Shown one piece after another: positions 52,488-60,638 of a stretch of 64,000 nucleotides of DNA. The notes below the pieces were generated by a model. That model worked only from the letters and a program-made list of their open reading frames with translations, was not told where the DNA came from and ran no database searches. The translations under genes and the position numbers were made by a program. The stretch is from Candidatus Gastranaerophilales bacterium (lineage in GTDB: Bacteria > Cyanobacteriota > Vampirovibrionia > Gastranaerophilales > Gastranaerophilaceae), in assembly GCA_944326525.1 (NCBI GenBank), contig CALVEG010000002.1:62001-126000 (forward strand). The letters run 5' to 3'. How positions within the stretch are numbered: position 1 is the stretch's first letter; every line of letters begins with the position of its first letter.

Positions 52488-52961
52488 CTATTTTGGTATT
52501 ACGCAGGTTTTACCGTCGTTCATATATTTTGTGAATAAAACAGATAAAGGATCCGCTTTGTAAGTCATAACCCCGTCATTATAAGTTTCTTGAACATTTT
52601 GATCTTTTTTACTTACGGCTAAAATTTCATTAAGCTGTGCCTTTGTAAAACTACAAGAAGTCTTACTTTCCGGAATTTCTTTTGCATAATTTAAATATCC
52701 ACACTTACCGTTTTTCCAGCCGTCTACAATAACAACCGGTGTTATAACATTTCCGAAAAAGTCAAAGCTGCTTTCCTCTTTATATTTTTGGCACTTTACA
52801 AGATGCGATATAAATTCTTTGGAATATTTTGGCGAATTGCTTGACATACTTATGTTTATCGGAGTGTTAGCAGCTTCTTCTGCCATTACACAGTTTGATA
52901 TAAAAGAACCCAAAACAGTGAACAAAATCCCGCTTATAAAATAAATTTTTCTTAATTTCAT
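52488..52961 (-). CDS. Secreted protein of unknown function
   Basis: The 157-residue protein has a signal peptide (hydrophobic core about 8-25, cleavage near VMA) and about five cysteines in the mature part (in LVKCQKY, GKCGYL, TSCSF, KTCVIPK), suggesting disulfides in the periplasm or outside. No domain is recognised. It converges on the nuclease gene with 4 bases between stops. Confidence 0.6.
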   Translation of the reverse strand: MKLRKIYFISGILFTVLGSFISNCVMAEEAANTPINISMSSNSPKYSKEFISHLVKCQKYKEESSFDFFGNVITPVVIVDGWKNGKCGYLNYAKEIPESKTSCSFTKAQLNEILAVSKKDQNVQETYNDGVMTYKADPLSVLFTKYMNDGKTCVIPK

Positions 52962-53086
52962 ACTAACCTCTATTATTTTGTTTTTTAATATATCATATTT
53001 TTTTCAAGTTAAACTAATACTTCTGTATGAAAAAATAATGCCTTAACCCAAATTACCCAAATACTTTATAAATATACACACTAAAA

Positions 53087-53114
53087 AATCCCCGCAAAAT
53101 TAATCACGGGGATT
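53087..53114 (-). terminator. Terminator of rplJ-rplL
   Basis: AATCCCCG and CGGGGATT form an 8-bp stem, and on the minus strand six T residues follow. The stop of rplL is 25 bases before it. Since it is strong, rpoB is not read from this transcript. Confidence 0.85.
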
Positions 53115-53138
53115 AAAAAAACTTTATTGAAAACAAAC

Positions 53139-53516
53139 TTACTTGATTTCAACAGTAGCGCCAGCTGCTTCAAGTTGTTTCTTGATAGCTTCAGCATCTT
53201 CTTTTTTGATACCTTCTTTAACAGGTTTCGGAGCACCGTCTACTAGGTCTTTAGCTTCTTTCAAGCCTAAGCCAGTGATAGCACGAACTTCTTTCAATAC
53301 AGCGATTTTGTTAGCGCCAGCTGCTGCCAAAATAACTGATACTTCTGAAGCTTCTTCAGCTGCTGCTTCACCAGCTGCTGCAGGAGCTGCTGCTGCAACT
53401 GCTACAGGTGCTGCTGCTGATACACCAAATTTTTCTTCCATAGCTTTTACTAATTCTGCTGCTTCAAGCAAAGTTAATTTTTCAATTGATTCTAAAATTG
53501 ATTCTACATTACTCAT
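53139..53516 (-). CDS. rplL: 50S ribosomal protein bL12 (L7/L12)
   Basis: The 125-residue protein has the N-terminal dimerisation helix pair ([23 protein letters not shown]), an Ala-rich hinge (about 32-55) and the C-terminal factor-binding domain with [29 protein letters not shown]. Several copies form the stalk that recruits translation GTPases. AGGAG precedes the ATG. It follows rplJ by 128 bases and is followed by a terminator, not by rpoB. Confidence 0.98.
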   Translation of the reverse strand: MSNVESILESIEKLTLLEAAELVKAMEEKFGVSAAAPVAVAAAAPAAAGEAAAEEASEVSVILAAAGANKIAVLKEVRAITGLGLKEAKDLVDGAPKPVKEGIKKEDAEAIKKQLEAAGATVEIK

Positions 53517-53620
53517 TGTTTTTCTCCTTTATGTATTTTTTAATTTTGTACTTTTTTATTATTCTTTTGGCTGTGTTATTTATTTTTAAGCTACCGCTCT
53601 TTTATATCTCACAGAAACAA

Positions 53621-53652
53621 CCGCACCGGAAAACCGGAGAATAACTATGCGG
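53621..53652 (-). promoter_or_regulatory. Two-part hairpin at the rplJ stop codon
   Basis: An inner CCGG-AAAA-CCGG hairpin (53626-53637) sits inside an outer CCGCA/TGCGG pairing (53621-53625 with 53648-53652). It covers the rplJ stop and may affect message stability or the extra synthesis of L12 relative to L10. Confidence 0.4.
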
Positions 53653-54166
53653 TTTTTTGATCTCTGACTGCTGCCATAGCTCTTGTAAGTTGAGCCATAA
53701 CTGCATTGACAGAATTTGCAATTCCAGATGCTGGTGAATTGATAGAACCAAGAATTTTTGCAATAAGTTCTTCTTTTGAAGGAAGTTTTGCAAGTTCTTC
53801 TGTTTCCTTAGCAGACAACAATTTGCCATCTAATGCTGCACCTAAAATTACACCTTTCTTGCTATCCTTAATAAATTTTGCAACAACTTTTGCAGGACTT
53901 ACTTGATCTTCATAACCGAAAGCCAATGCTATAGGTCCTTTGAATGTATCATTAAGAATTTCAAAATCAGTGCCTTTAATTGCAATCTTTGCCAAAGTGT
54001 TTTTTGCTACTGTATAATCGCCACCTTCTTTCTGAAGAGCACGTCTTAGTTTTGTAATCTCTTCAACAGAATAGCCTTTATACTCTGTAACAACTGCTAC
54101 TTTTGCTTTTTCCAATTTTGATTTCAGAGCATCTATTTTTTCAGTTTTAAATTGTTTTGTTGACAT
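53645..54166 (-). CDS. rplJ: 50S ribosomal protein uL10
   Basis: The 173-residue protein has the uL10 pattern: EKIDALKSKLEKAKVAVVTEYKG, TKLRRALQKEGGDYTVAKNTLAKIA, FKGPIALAFG and the C-terminal helices that hold L12 dimers. It anchors the stalk to 23S rRNA and represses its own operon in several bacteria. AAGGAGC precedes the ATG. A structured leader of about 200 bases lies upstream. Confidence 0.97.
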   Translation of the reverse strand: MSTKQFKTEKIDALKSKLEKAKVAVVTEYKGYSVEEITKLRRALQKEGGDYTVAKNTLAKIAIKGTDFEILNDTFKGPIALAFGYEDQVSPAKVVAKFIKDSKKGVILGAALDGKLLSAKETEELAKLPSKEELIAKILGSINSPASGIANSVNAVMAQLTRAMAAVRDQKTA

Positions 54167-54373
54167 TTTTAGCTCCTTGTATTTTTATATCGACCTTTTG
54201 TTTTGGATTTGTAAAATCTTTACATACAAAAAAGATTTTGCGAATCCAAACCGCAAAATCACACATCTTAAATTATTTTTATCGGATATTCCGTAATAAT
54301 AAATTGCCAGTGTAACCTCGATTAGCTGTTTTCTAACATTTAACGGTAAAACCGACTAATTGTCTGCGGTTGT
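54167..54373 (-). promoter_or_regulatory. rplJ leader with two mutually exclusive hairpins
   Basis: The predicted message runs about 207 bases before rplJ. It carries an AATCGAGGTTACA segment similar to the L10-binding region of known L10 leaders. Nearer the gene, the segment at 54231-54242 can pair upstream with 54252-54260 (GATTTTGCG/CGCAAAATC) or downstream with 54213-54221 (AAAATCTTT/AAAGATTTT), 9 perfect pairs each way. The two cannot coexist, as in an attenuator or riboswitch-type control. Match to the L10 leader family is likely but not proven. Confidence 0.6.
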
Positions 54374-54379
54374 AGCTTT

Positions 54380-54408
54380 ATATTACATAAAAAAAAATTA
54401 AAAATCAA
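54380..54408 (-). promoter_or_regulatory. Promoter of rplJ-rplL
   Basis: TTGATT (54403-54408) and TAATAT (54380-54385) are 17 bases apart on the minus strand, between the end of the upstream membrane-protein gene and the leader. The operon therefore has its own promoter. Confidence 0.6.
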
Positions 54409-54415
54409 GCATTAC

Positions 54416-55339
54416 TTAATATTTTTTAACCAGAGTCCAAACATTTTCCGGTTCTGTTGTATCGTAAACACCCTTCAAGTATGCTTCAAACAAGTTCTTG
54501 GGCTCCATATAGTATCTGTTACAAAAATTTCCATAACAAACTATTTCGTTAAATAAATTAAGTTTTAACAAAATCTGCAAATCATAATACACATCTTTTA
54601 ATAATGCATTATCATCAAAAGCATCTATTGCTGAATATGAACGAAGAATCCAATTATCTTTTCTTAATTCTGTGCGCAACTCATCCAATGCCTTGTCTAC
54701 ATAATACAAAAGCTTGTCTACATGCGCAAACCCTTTTAATGTGACAACAAACTGATCGCCATTTTTGGCAAATTTGCAACAAGGTGAACCTTTTACGCGA
54801 TTATAAAATTCACAAACAAGCTTATCAACCATTTCTTTATTTTCTTGTTCTTTTTCTTCCTCGGTACGGCTGTCATCAACCACTCGTCTTTTAACAACCA
54901 GCTTAGTTATTAAAACAACATTTCTATATGCCAATAAAGCCTGATCTGCTTCTGCACGCAATTGGGCATTAAATTCATCTTCATTTCTTATTTTTATTTT
55001 ATCTATTATTTTTGCGACTTTTCTAGCACTGCTTACAGCTATAGCTTTCATCTGTGTTAAAGCTCCGATTACAACCAGAAGAATCATGATAAAAATAAAT
55101 AATGATCCATCTGTCTTTGTAACACCCTTGCTTAACGAATCTGCAAAATATTGATGCATAAATTCGCTAATATTATCTGCTACTGGGGTCAAAAAAGCCA
55201 GATATTGACAATTTAAAACATCAAAAAACCAATACATTAAAAATGCAAATATCACGACACTCAATATTATCTGTGCCATAAATGCGATATCCAAAAACAT
55301 TCTCAAAAACTTTTTCAAAACATAAAATAGTTTAAGCAT
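54416..55339 (-). CDS. Membrane protein of unknown function
   Basis: The 307-residue protein has two membrane helices (about 17-40 and 80-98) around a short outside loop, then a cytoplasmic part of about 200 residues. The cytoplasmic part includes VVLITKLVVKRRVVDDSR, a charged helix, and a mixed strand-helix end. I cannot assign a family. AGAGGA lies before the ATG. It follows panC by 21 bases, so it is the last gene of the panB-panC run. Confidence 0.6.
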   Translation of the reverse strand: MLKLFYVLKKFLRMFLDIAFMAQIILSVVIFAFLMYWFFDVLNCQYLAFLTPVADNISEFMHQYFADSLSKGVTKTDGSLFIFIMILLVVIGALTQMKAIAVSSARKVAKIIDKIKIRNEDEFNAQLRAEADQALLAYRNVVLITKLVVKRRVVDDSRTEEEKEQENKEMVDKLVCEFYNRVKGSPCCKFAKNGDQFVVTLKGFAHVDKLLYYVDKALDELRTELRKDNWILRSYSAIDAFDDNALLKDVYYDLQILLKLNLFNEIVCYGNFCNRYYMEPKNLFEAYLKGVYDTTEPENVWTLVKKY

Positions 55340-55360
55340 AAATTCCTCTTTTTAATTGCT

Positions 55361-56218
55361 TTAGCTCTCTAATGATAAATTATCAATTAATCTGACAGAT
55401 CCTATTTTTACGGCGATAAAAACAACTGTATTATTATCTGCTTCTGTTTTCGCTTCTAAATCTTCTCCATCTTTAAATTCCAGATATTCAAGCTCATGGC
55501 ACGGTTTTAAAAACGCGTATGCAGTCTCTGTTAAAGCTTTTACATCTTTTATACCGGAATTATAGCATGACTTTATATTAAATAAAATATTTTTTAGCAC
55601 AAGAGCTTCTTTTCTTTGTTCTTCATTCAAGTACTTGTTCCTTGAACTCATTGCCAATCCGTCTTCTTCACGAACTATCGGGCACGGAATAATTGTTAAA
55701 GGAATATTCAAATCCTTAACCATTTTCTTAATAATTATTAACTGTTGCCGATCTTTTTCACCGAAAAACGCATAATCCGGCTGTACAATATTAAATAACT
55801 TATTTACTACTGTACACACTCCGTCAAAATGACCAACTCTTGATTTTCCACACAACTTATCTGTGTAAAAATATGGTGGAATAACATAAGTTAAAAAATC
55901 GTTCGATAAAATACCACCTTTACCGTACATTTCCTCTGCAGATGGAGCAAAAACAATATCAACGCCGGCTTCTTCAGCAAGCTTTTTATCAGCATCCAGC
56001 GTTCTTGGATATTTTGCAAAATCTTCCCCGGGACAAAACTGAATTGGGTTTACAAATACCGAAATCACTGTTTTATCACATTTTTCAACACTTTTTTTTA
56101 TCAAGCTCAAATGGCCTTTATGAAGCGCTCCCATTGTCGGTACTAAACCTACAGTCAGACCTTCCTTTTTCCATTCTTTAATCTTTGCTCTTACTTCAGC
56201 TATTGTATGTAATAACAT
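55361..56218 (-). CDS. panC: Pantothenate synthetase PanC
   Basis: PanC joins pantoate and beta-alanine with ATP to make pantothenate (vitamin B5). The 285-residue protein has the nucleotide-binding TMGALHKGHLSLI, VFVNPIQFCPGEDFAKYPR, the FFGEKDRQQL block and LAMSSRNKYL with the KMSKS-like serines. It follows panB with 75 bases between, and the third enzyme, panD, is at 24 kb. Confidence 0.96.
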   Translation of the reverse strand: MLLHTIAEVRAKIKEWKKEGLTVGLVPTMGALHKGHLSLIKKSVEKCDKTVISVFVNPIQFCPGEDFAKYPRTLDADKKLAEEAGVDIVFAPSAEEMYGKGGILSNDFLTYVIPPYFYTDKLCGKSRVGHFDGVCTVVNKLFNIVQPDYAFFGEKDRQQLIIIKKMVKDLNIPLTIIPCPIVREEDGLAMSSRNKYLNEEQRKEALVLKNILFNIKSCYNSGIKDVKALTETAYAFLKPCHELEYLEFKDGEDLEAKTEADNNTVVFIAVKIGSVRLIDNLSLES

Positions 56219-56293
56219 TTTAAGCTCACCTCTTTTTTGAAATTATATCACAAATTATATTGCATTAAAATTCACATTTTTAATTATTTTATA

Positions 56294-57106
56294 TTAAAAA
56301 ACTTCATTTTCAGATGGAAATCTCCCACTTTTTACATCCTCGTCAAACTTTCTTGCGCAATCTAAAATTAATGTTCTCATATCACCGTATTTTCTGGCAA
56401 ATTTTGGCGTGAAGTCGCTGTATTTGCCAAATATATCATCAGATACCAAAACCTGCGCATCACAATATTTGCCGGCTCCGCAAGATATTGTCGGAATTGA
56501 TATATTTTCAGTTATATATTTTGCACTTTCTTGAGGCACCATCTCCAACACAAGAGAAAATGCTCCTGCTGATTCCAATTGTTTTGCTTGATTTAAAATT
56601 TCTTCAGCAGCCTCTTGGGTTTTGCCTTGTATTTTATACCCTCCTAACGTATTCAAAAACTGCGGAGTAAAGCCCAAATGTCCCATTACCGGAATACCTG
56701 TCTCAACAAGCCTTTTTATAACTTCCAGAATATAATCGCTACAACCTTCTATTTTAACCGCATTAGCACCTAATTTAATCATCTCACCGCAATTTTTAAC
56801 AGCAGAAGCAATATCCGTATGGTAACTTAAAAATGGCATATCCGTAACAACCAAAGCTCTTTTTACACCTTTTGCAACTGCTTTTGTGAAGATTTTCATT
56901 TCCTCAACCCCGATTGCATGTGTCGTTTCATAACCTAATGCAACCATCGCTAAGCTATCACCTATTAATATTACATCAATTCCGGCTTCATCCAAGTATT
57001 TTGCGGTTGAATAATCATATGCTGTTAATACTGAAAACTTTTCGCCGGAATTTTTTAGATTCTTTATTGTCTTAATATTTACTTTTTTAATTAGTTGAGC
57101 ACACAT
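56294..57106 (-). CDS. panB: 3-methyl-2-oxobutanoate hydroxymethyltransferase PanB
   Basis: PanB makes ketopantoate from 2-oxoisovalerate and methylene-tetrahydrofolate. The 270-residue TIM barrel shows LTAYDYSTAKYLDEAGIDVILIGDSLAMV, the substrate loop MPFLSYH, GANAVKIEG and GHLGFTPQ. Its start overlaps the last 16 bases of yvcK, with an AGGAAG ribosome site within that gene. The reductase panE is not seen in the window. Confidence 0.96.
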   Translation of the reverse strand: MCAQLIKKVNIKTIKNLKNSGEKFSVLTAYDYSTAKYLDEAGIDVILIGDSLAMVALGYETTHAIGVEEMKIFTKAVAKGVKRALVVTDMPFLSYHTDIASAVKNCGEMIKLGANAVKIEGCSDYILEVIKRLVETGIPVMGHLGFTPQFLNTLGGYKIQGKTQEAAEEILNQAKQLESAGAFSLVLEMVPQESAKYITENISIPTISCGAGKYCDAQVLVSDDIFGKYSDFTPKFARKYGDMRTLILDCARKFDEDVKSGRFPSENEVF

Positions 57107-58455
57107 TCTTTATCTTCCTGCTCTTTATTTGAAAAAAAATGATTTTTTTCTGCCTTTGATTCTTTTCTAAACCAATAATATATTGCTCTTGCAACACGAT
57201 TTGAGCTGTGTCTTACTAAACCTTCACGGCTATCTTCTATAAGCTTTTTCGCAAAAATTCTAACACCAAGTTTTCGCAAATTTTCAACATCTATTCTTAC
57301 AGGGTAAGATCCAGCTAACTCATATTTCTTTGCCAAATTAGCCGGTATACAATCATTTACCAAAACCGCATCAATTATATTTCTGCTGTTTGCATGCTTC
57401 ATCAAAGCCTGTACATGATCTGAAGCTTTATAATTATCAGTTTCTCCCGGTTGTGTCATTATGTTGCAAACGTAAATTTTCTTTGCGTGTGATTTTGCTA
57501 TTTCGTATGCGATTTCTTCTATTAAAAGGTTTGGAATAACACTTGTATAAAGACTTCCAGGGCCTAATATAATCAAATCAGCTTCTTTTATTGCTGCGAT
57601 TACATCTTCTAAAGCCCTGCAATTCTTCGGATCTGTGAAAAGTCTTTTAATTTTTCCGTGAGCTTCTGGGATATTAGATTCACCATGAATTATGCGTCCA
57701 TCTTCCATTTCGGCAACAAGTTTCATATCATCCAAAGTCGACGGCAAAACTCTGCCTCTGATTGACAAAACATTTGAAGATTCTTTTACGGCACGAACCA
57801 TATCGCCTGTAATTGCGCACAAAGCAGTTAAAAATAAATTTCCGAAACTATGTCCCTCAAGACCTTCACCTGATTTAAAACGATATTGAAATAGTTTTGT
57901 AATTAAATCTTCGTCATCAGCTAATGCTGCTATACAGTTTCTTATATCTCCCGGAGGAAGAATTCCCATATCTTCTCTTAAACGTCCTGAACTTCCGCCA
58001 TCATCTCCGACTGTTACAACCGCTGTAATATTATTTGTTATATGTTTTATCCCTTTTAACAACATAGACAAGCCTGTTCCGCCGCCTACAGCAACAATTT
58101 TAGGTCCTTTATTAAGTTTTCTGCGTCTGTACAAGGCTTCCAAAATATTGTCCCCAGCTTTTTCGGAATTCAAACCGAGCATTGATATGTTTGTTTTTTG
58201 CCAGCCTTTGAAAAAGACTCCGGCCCCAAACATTACAATTGCAAACGCCAGCCATTCTGTTGAAACAGTCATTGCAACTTTTCTGATAAACAGCATCGTG
58301 TAAAATACCGGTTTTATATCAAACAGTATTAAAAAACCAATAGTCATCATTAATGCGCCTAAAAATATCATTGCAAACCATCTTTTAACCTGCAACCCCG
58401 GAACTAACCAAGCTGCATCCTTTGGCATTCTCATACTGTTTCTTATTTTTTTCAT
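57091..58455 (-). CDS. yvcK: YvcK/CofD-like gluconeogenesis factor with membrane anchor
   Basis: The 454-residue protein has two membrane helices (about 25-48 and 60-82) and then a CofD/YvcK fold: VAVGGGTGLSMLLKGIK, VTVGDDGGSSGRLREDMGILPPGDIRNC, GHSFGNL and LGPGSLYTSVIPNLL. YvcK proteins bind UDP-sugars and help control carbon flow into cell-wall precursors and rod shape. The membrane-anchored form is known from cyanobacteria. It overlaps panB and is 18 bases after pxpA. Confidence 0.93.
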   Translation of the reverse strand: MKKIRNSMRMPKDAAWLVPGLQVKRWFAMIFLGALMMTIGFLILFDIKPVFYTMLFIRKVAMTVSTEWLAFAIVMFGAGVFFKGWQKTNISMLGLNSEKAGDNILEALYRRRKLNKGPKIVAVGGGTGLSMLLKGIKHITNNITAVVTVGDDGGSSGRLREDMGILPPGDIRNCIAALADDEDLITKLFQYRFKSGEGLEGHSFGNLFLTALCAITGDMVRAVKESSNVLSIRGRVLPSTLDDMKLVAEMEDGRIIHGESNIPEAHGKIKRLFTDPKNCRALEDVIAAIKEADLIILGPGSLYTSVIPNLLIEEIAYEIAKSHAKKIYVCNIMTQPGETDNYKASDHVQALMKHANSRNIIDAVLVNDCIPANLAKKYELAGSYPVRIDVENLRKLGVRIFAKKLIEDSREGLVRHSSNRVARAIYYWFRKESKAEKNHFFSNKEQEDKECVLN

Positions 58456-58473
58456 GTTTTACTTCCTTGTCTG

Positions 58474-59274
58474 TTATACCCAGCCTGATTCACAAGCATT
58501 TTTATAATTTATAGGAACAGGTTGAATTATACCTACTGCTTCTTTTGCGATTTCTTCAATATTCGGAATTTTACCGGAAAAATGAATAGTATCGGCATTC
58601 ACAAATGTTTTTCCGCCTTCTTTATTCGAAACTTGCGAATAATTTAAAAGTGTTTTTAATTTTCCGACATAATCAAACGCACTGTAATTATCTTTTGCAG
58701 AAAAATCTATTGTACCATCGACATTATATGTTTTTTCCAGTTGAATTTCCTGTGCTATTGGAATATTTACATATTCACCTGTTTTTTCCGTTACATCACC
58801 AGCCGCACCATAATATACAAGCCATTGAGAACATTTTTTTATTGCTTTTGCTATTGAGCAGGCAAATGTAAAATCTTCAGCTGCTCGCTTGTACATTGCG
58901 CCATGCGGACGAACATGTTCTATTTCCATTTTATAGCTTTTTGCAAACGACATTATAGCACCCACCTGATATAGAACAAGAGCTTCTATCTCATCTTCAT
59001 CAAGCTCCATCGCTCTATATCCAAAACCTTGAATATCATCGTATCCGATGTGTGCACCTACTACAATATTTTTATCTTTAGCAGCTAATAACGCATTTCT
59101 GATAGTTAAAGGATCTCCGGCGTGAAATCCGCAGGATATATTAGCAGAACTTACATAATCTAAAAGTCCATATTCTGAATTGTTTTTATACACCCCGAAA
59201 CTTTGTGCCAAATCACAGTTGAAATCTATATTTTTAATCTGTTTTCTCTCAGGTCTTTCTAATTGCTGCTGCAT
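58474..59274 (-). CDS. pxpA: 5-oxoprolinase subunit A (LamB/YcsF family)
   Basis: PxpA works with PxpB and PxpC to open 5-oxoproline to glutamate using ATP. The 266-residue protein matches the family in FNCDLAQSFGVYKN, SANISCGFHAGDP, GAHIGYDDIQGFG, EHVRPHGAMYKRA and the C-terminal strand. The partners are not nearby, which is unusual. AAGGA precedes the ATG. It begins a run pxpA-yvcK-panB-panC. Confidence 0.9.
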   Translation of the reverse strand: MQQQLERPERKQIKNIDFNCDLAQSFGVYKNNSEYGLLDYVSSANISCGFHAGDPLTIRNALLAAKDKNIVVGAHIGYDDIQGFGYRAMELDEDEIEALVLYQVGAIMSFAKSYKMEIEHVRPHGAMYKRAAEDFTFACSIAKAIKKCSQWLVYYGAAGDVTEKTGEYVNIPIAQEIQLEKTYNVDGTIDFSAKDNYSAFDYVGKLKTLLNYSQVSNKEGGKTFVNADTIHFSGKIPNIEEIAKEAVGIIQPVPINYKNACESGWV

Positions 59275-59359
59275 AGTTTATCCTTTGTAAAGTCACTAAC
59301 TCAATAAAATTATTATACTTACTAAATAATTTATTGCCAGTATCTTTACATAATCTTAA

Positions 59360-59989
59360 CTATGGATGATAAATATCAGACAATTCCAAGAATAAACATT
59401 GCTTTGTGTAATATGCAAGCTTGTCAGCATCTTTTTTAGTGTATTTTCTTACATTAAAGCAAAAGTCAAATTTATCGCCGCTTTTTCCTCTTCGTCTGTC
59501 AAAAAACATATATAAATACCCATTTGTCAAAACATAATAATCAGACTTAAAATACCCGCTATCTGACAACTGCTCAATCGAACACACATTCTCAAAAGGA
59601 TTTTTGTATATATTTTTTTCTAAATCGACATCCTCTTCCTTAAACGGAAAATATTTTATTGCAAGCGCTGTCTTACGAAATTTACTGCGATCCCATTTTT
59701 TAACAAGATAATCCGGCATACAACCGTTTCTTCCAACAAAACTTTGAAATTCACGCATATCATAGGTATTGTATCCCAGAACCATAAAAAACGGATATAT
59801 AAGATTTTCTCTAATTTCTTTTTCTGATAGAGTCTCAAATTTCTGAAGAGCAGAACCGTTTTTAATTAGCGCCATATTTCTGGCAAGCACACGACGATTG
59901 AGCTTATATATTACCCTTTTGCAAAATATATAAACAAACCCCGAAACCGTTAAGACTATCAGAAACAGTAATACTGCAATTTCAACCAT
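59360..59989 (-). CDS. Membrane-anchored protein with a type I restriction R-subunit-like fold
   Basis: The 209-residue protein has one N-terminal membrane helix (about 5-25) and a domain resembling the N-terminal nuclease region of HsdR: EKEIRENLIYPFFMVLGYN, then CMPDYLVK (Asp93), ALAIKYF where an E-x-K would be expected, and YYVLTNGYLYMFF. Because the acidic residue of E-x-K is alanine (Ala110), nuclease activity is doubtful. Its function is unknown. No other restriction gene is nearby. Confidence 0.55.
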   Translation of the reverse strand: MVEIAVLLFLIVLTVSGFVYIFCKRVIYKLNRRVLARNMALIKNGSALQKFETLSEKEIRENLIYPFFMVLGYNTYDMREFQSFVGRNGCMPDYLVKKWDRSKFRKTALAIKYFPFKEEDVDLEKNIYKNPFENVCSIEQLSDSGYFKSDYYVLTNGYLYMFFDRRRGKSGDKFDFCFNVRKYTKKDADKLAYYTKQCLFLELSDIYHP

Positions 59990-60069
59990 ACTTCGCTATT
60001 ATAACTCTTTTTTATAAAAAAATCTACCCCTTTTATAAAAATATTTATATTAATTCACAGCATAAAAAA

Positions 60070-60091
60070 ACCGCCCCTTTTCAGGAACGGT
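60070..60091 (-). terminator. Terminator of rpsT
   Basis: ACCG and CGGT enclose a CCT/AGG inner stem past a small internal loop, and the minus strand continues with a run of seven T residues. Confidence 0.8.
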
Positions 60092-60116
60092 CTTTTAAGA
60101 TTTTTAAATCAACTAA

Positions 60117-60386
60117 CTATTTTACTTGAATTTTATTTAAAGCCTTAGTTAATCTTGATTTTTTTCTGGCAGCAGTGTTCTTGTGCAAAACACCTTTTGA
60201 TACAGCCTTGTCACAAAGCTTGTAAACATTTGACAATGCTGCGCTTAAAGCTTCTTTATCATCTGAAGTGCTTAACGTAAGAACTTTTTTAATTGCAGTT
60301 TTAATAGAAGATTTCATTGCTACATTGCGTTGTCTGTTTCTTTCTGCAACTAAGATTCTTTTTTTAGAAGATTTAATATTTGCCAT
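60117..60386 (-). CDS. rpsT: 30S ribosomal protein bS20
   Basis: The 89-residue basic helical protein begins MANIKSSKKRILVAERNRQRN and has LHKNTAARKKSRLTKALNK, the bS20 hallmarks. The ATG at 60386 is chosen because the family always starts there; an in-frame ATG at 60437 would add 17 unrelated residues. AAAGGC lies about 8 bases upstream. It binds 16S rRNA early in assembly and stands alone here. Confidence 0.97.
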   Translation of the reverse strand: MANIKSSKKRILVAERNRQRNVAMKSSIKTAIKKVLTLSTSDDKEALSAALSNVYKLCDKAVSKGVLHKNTAARKKSRLTKALNKIQVK

Positions 60387-60457
60387 TTTATTTTGCCTTT
60401 CTTTACTCTTGCGTTCGGTTAATGACTCCGAACTCATCTGAGGATGTGAGCTTCTTT

Positions 60458-60486
60458 ATTCTATCCGGAATACAACATATTTGCAA
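60458..60486 (-). promoter_or_regulatory. Promoter of rpsT
   Basis: On the minus strand TTGCAA (60481-60486) and TAGAAT (60458-60463) are 17 bases apart. They are identical in sequence and spacing to the rpmI promoter elements at 19661-19689. Confidence 0.7.
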
Positions 60487-60570
60487 GTATTTTTATTTAT
60501 TTTGTTAAATTTCAACAACATTGTAACATTATGTAAACTGATATCATTTTTTACTATTTTTTTTTACATC

Positions 60571-60599
60571 TTGTACCGATATACCAAAAAGCCTAACAA
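60571..60599 (+). promoter_or_regulatory. Candidate promoter of the calpain-like gene
   Basis: TTGTAC (60571-60576) and TAACAA (60594-60599) are 17 bases apart, about 40 bases before the start codon at 60639. The match is modest. Confidence 0.35.
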
Positions 60600-60638
60600 T
60601 AAGTTGGGTATAGTTTTTTTACAGGAGCCTGAGAGCTG

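Noticed and set aside
53143-53589. A 148-codon plus-strand frame rich in Ala and Ser
   Set aside because: It lies opposite rplL; its composition simply mirrors the Ala-rich hinge and Lys/Glu codons of bL12.
59360-59989. A restriction-modification locus
   Set aside because: Only one small membrane-anchored protein with a partial R-subunit-like fold is present, with no methylase or specificity gene nearby.
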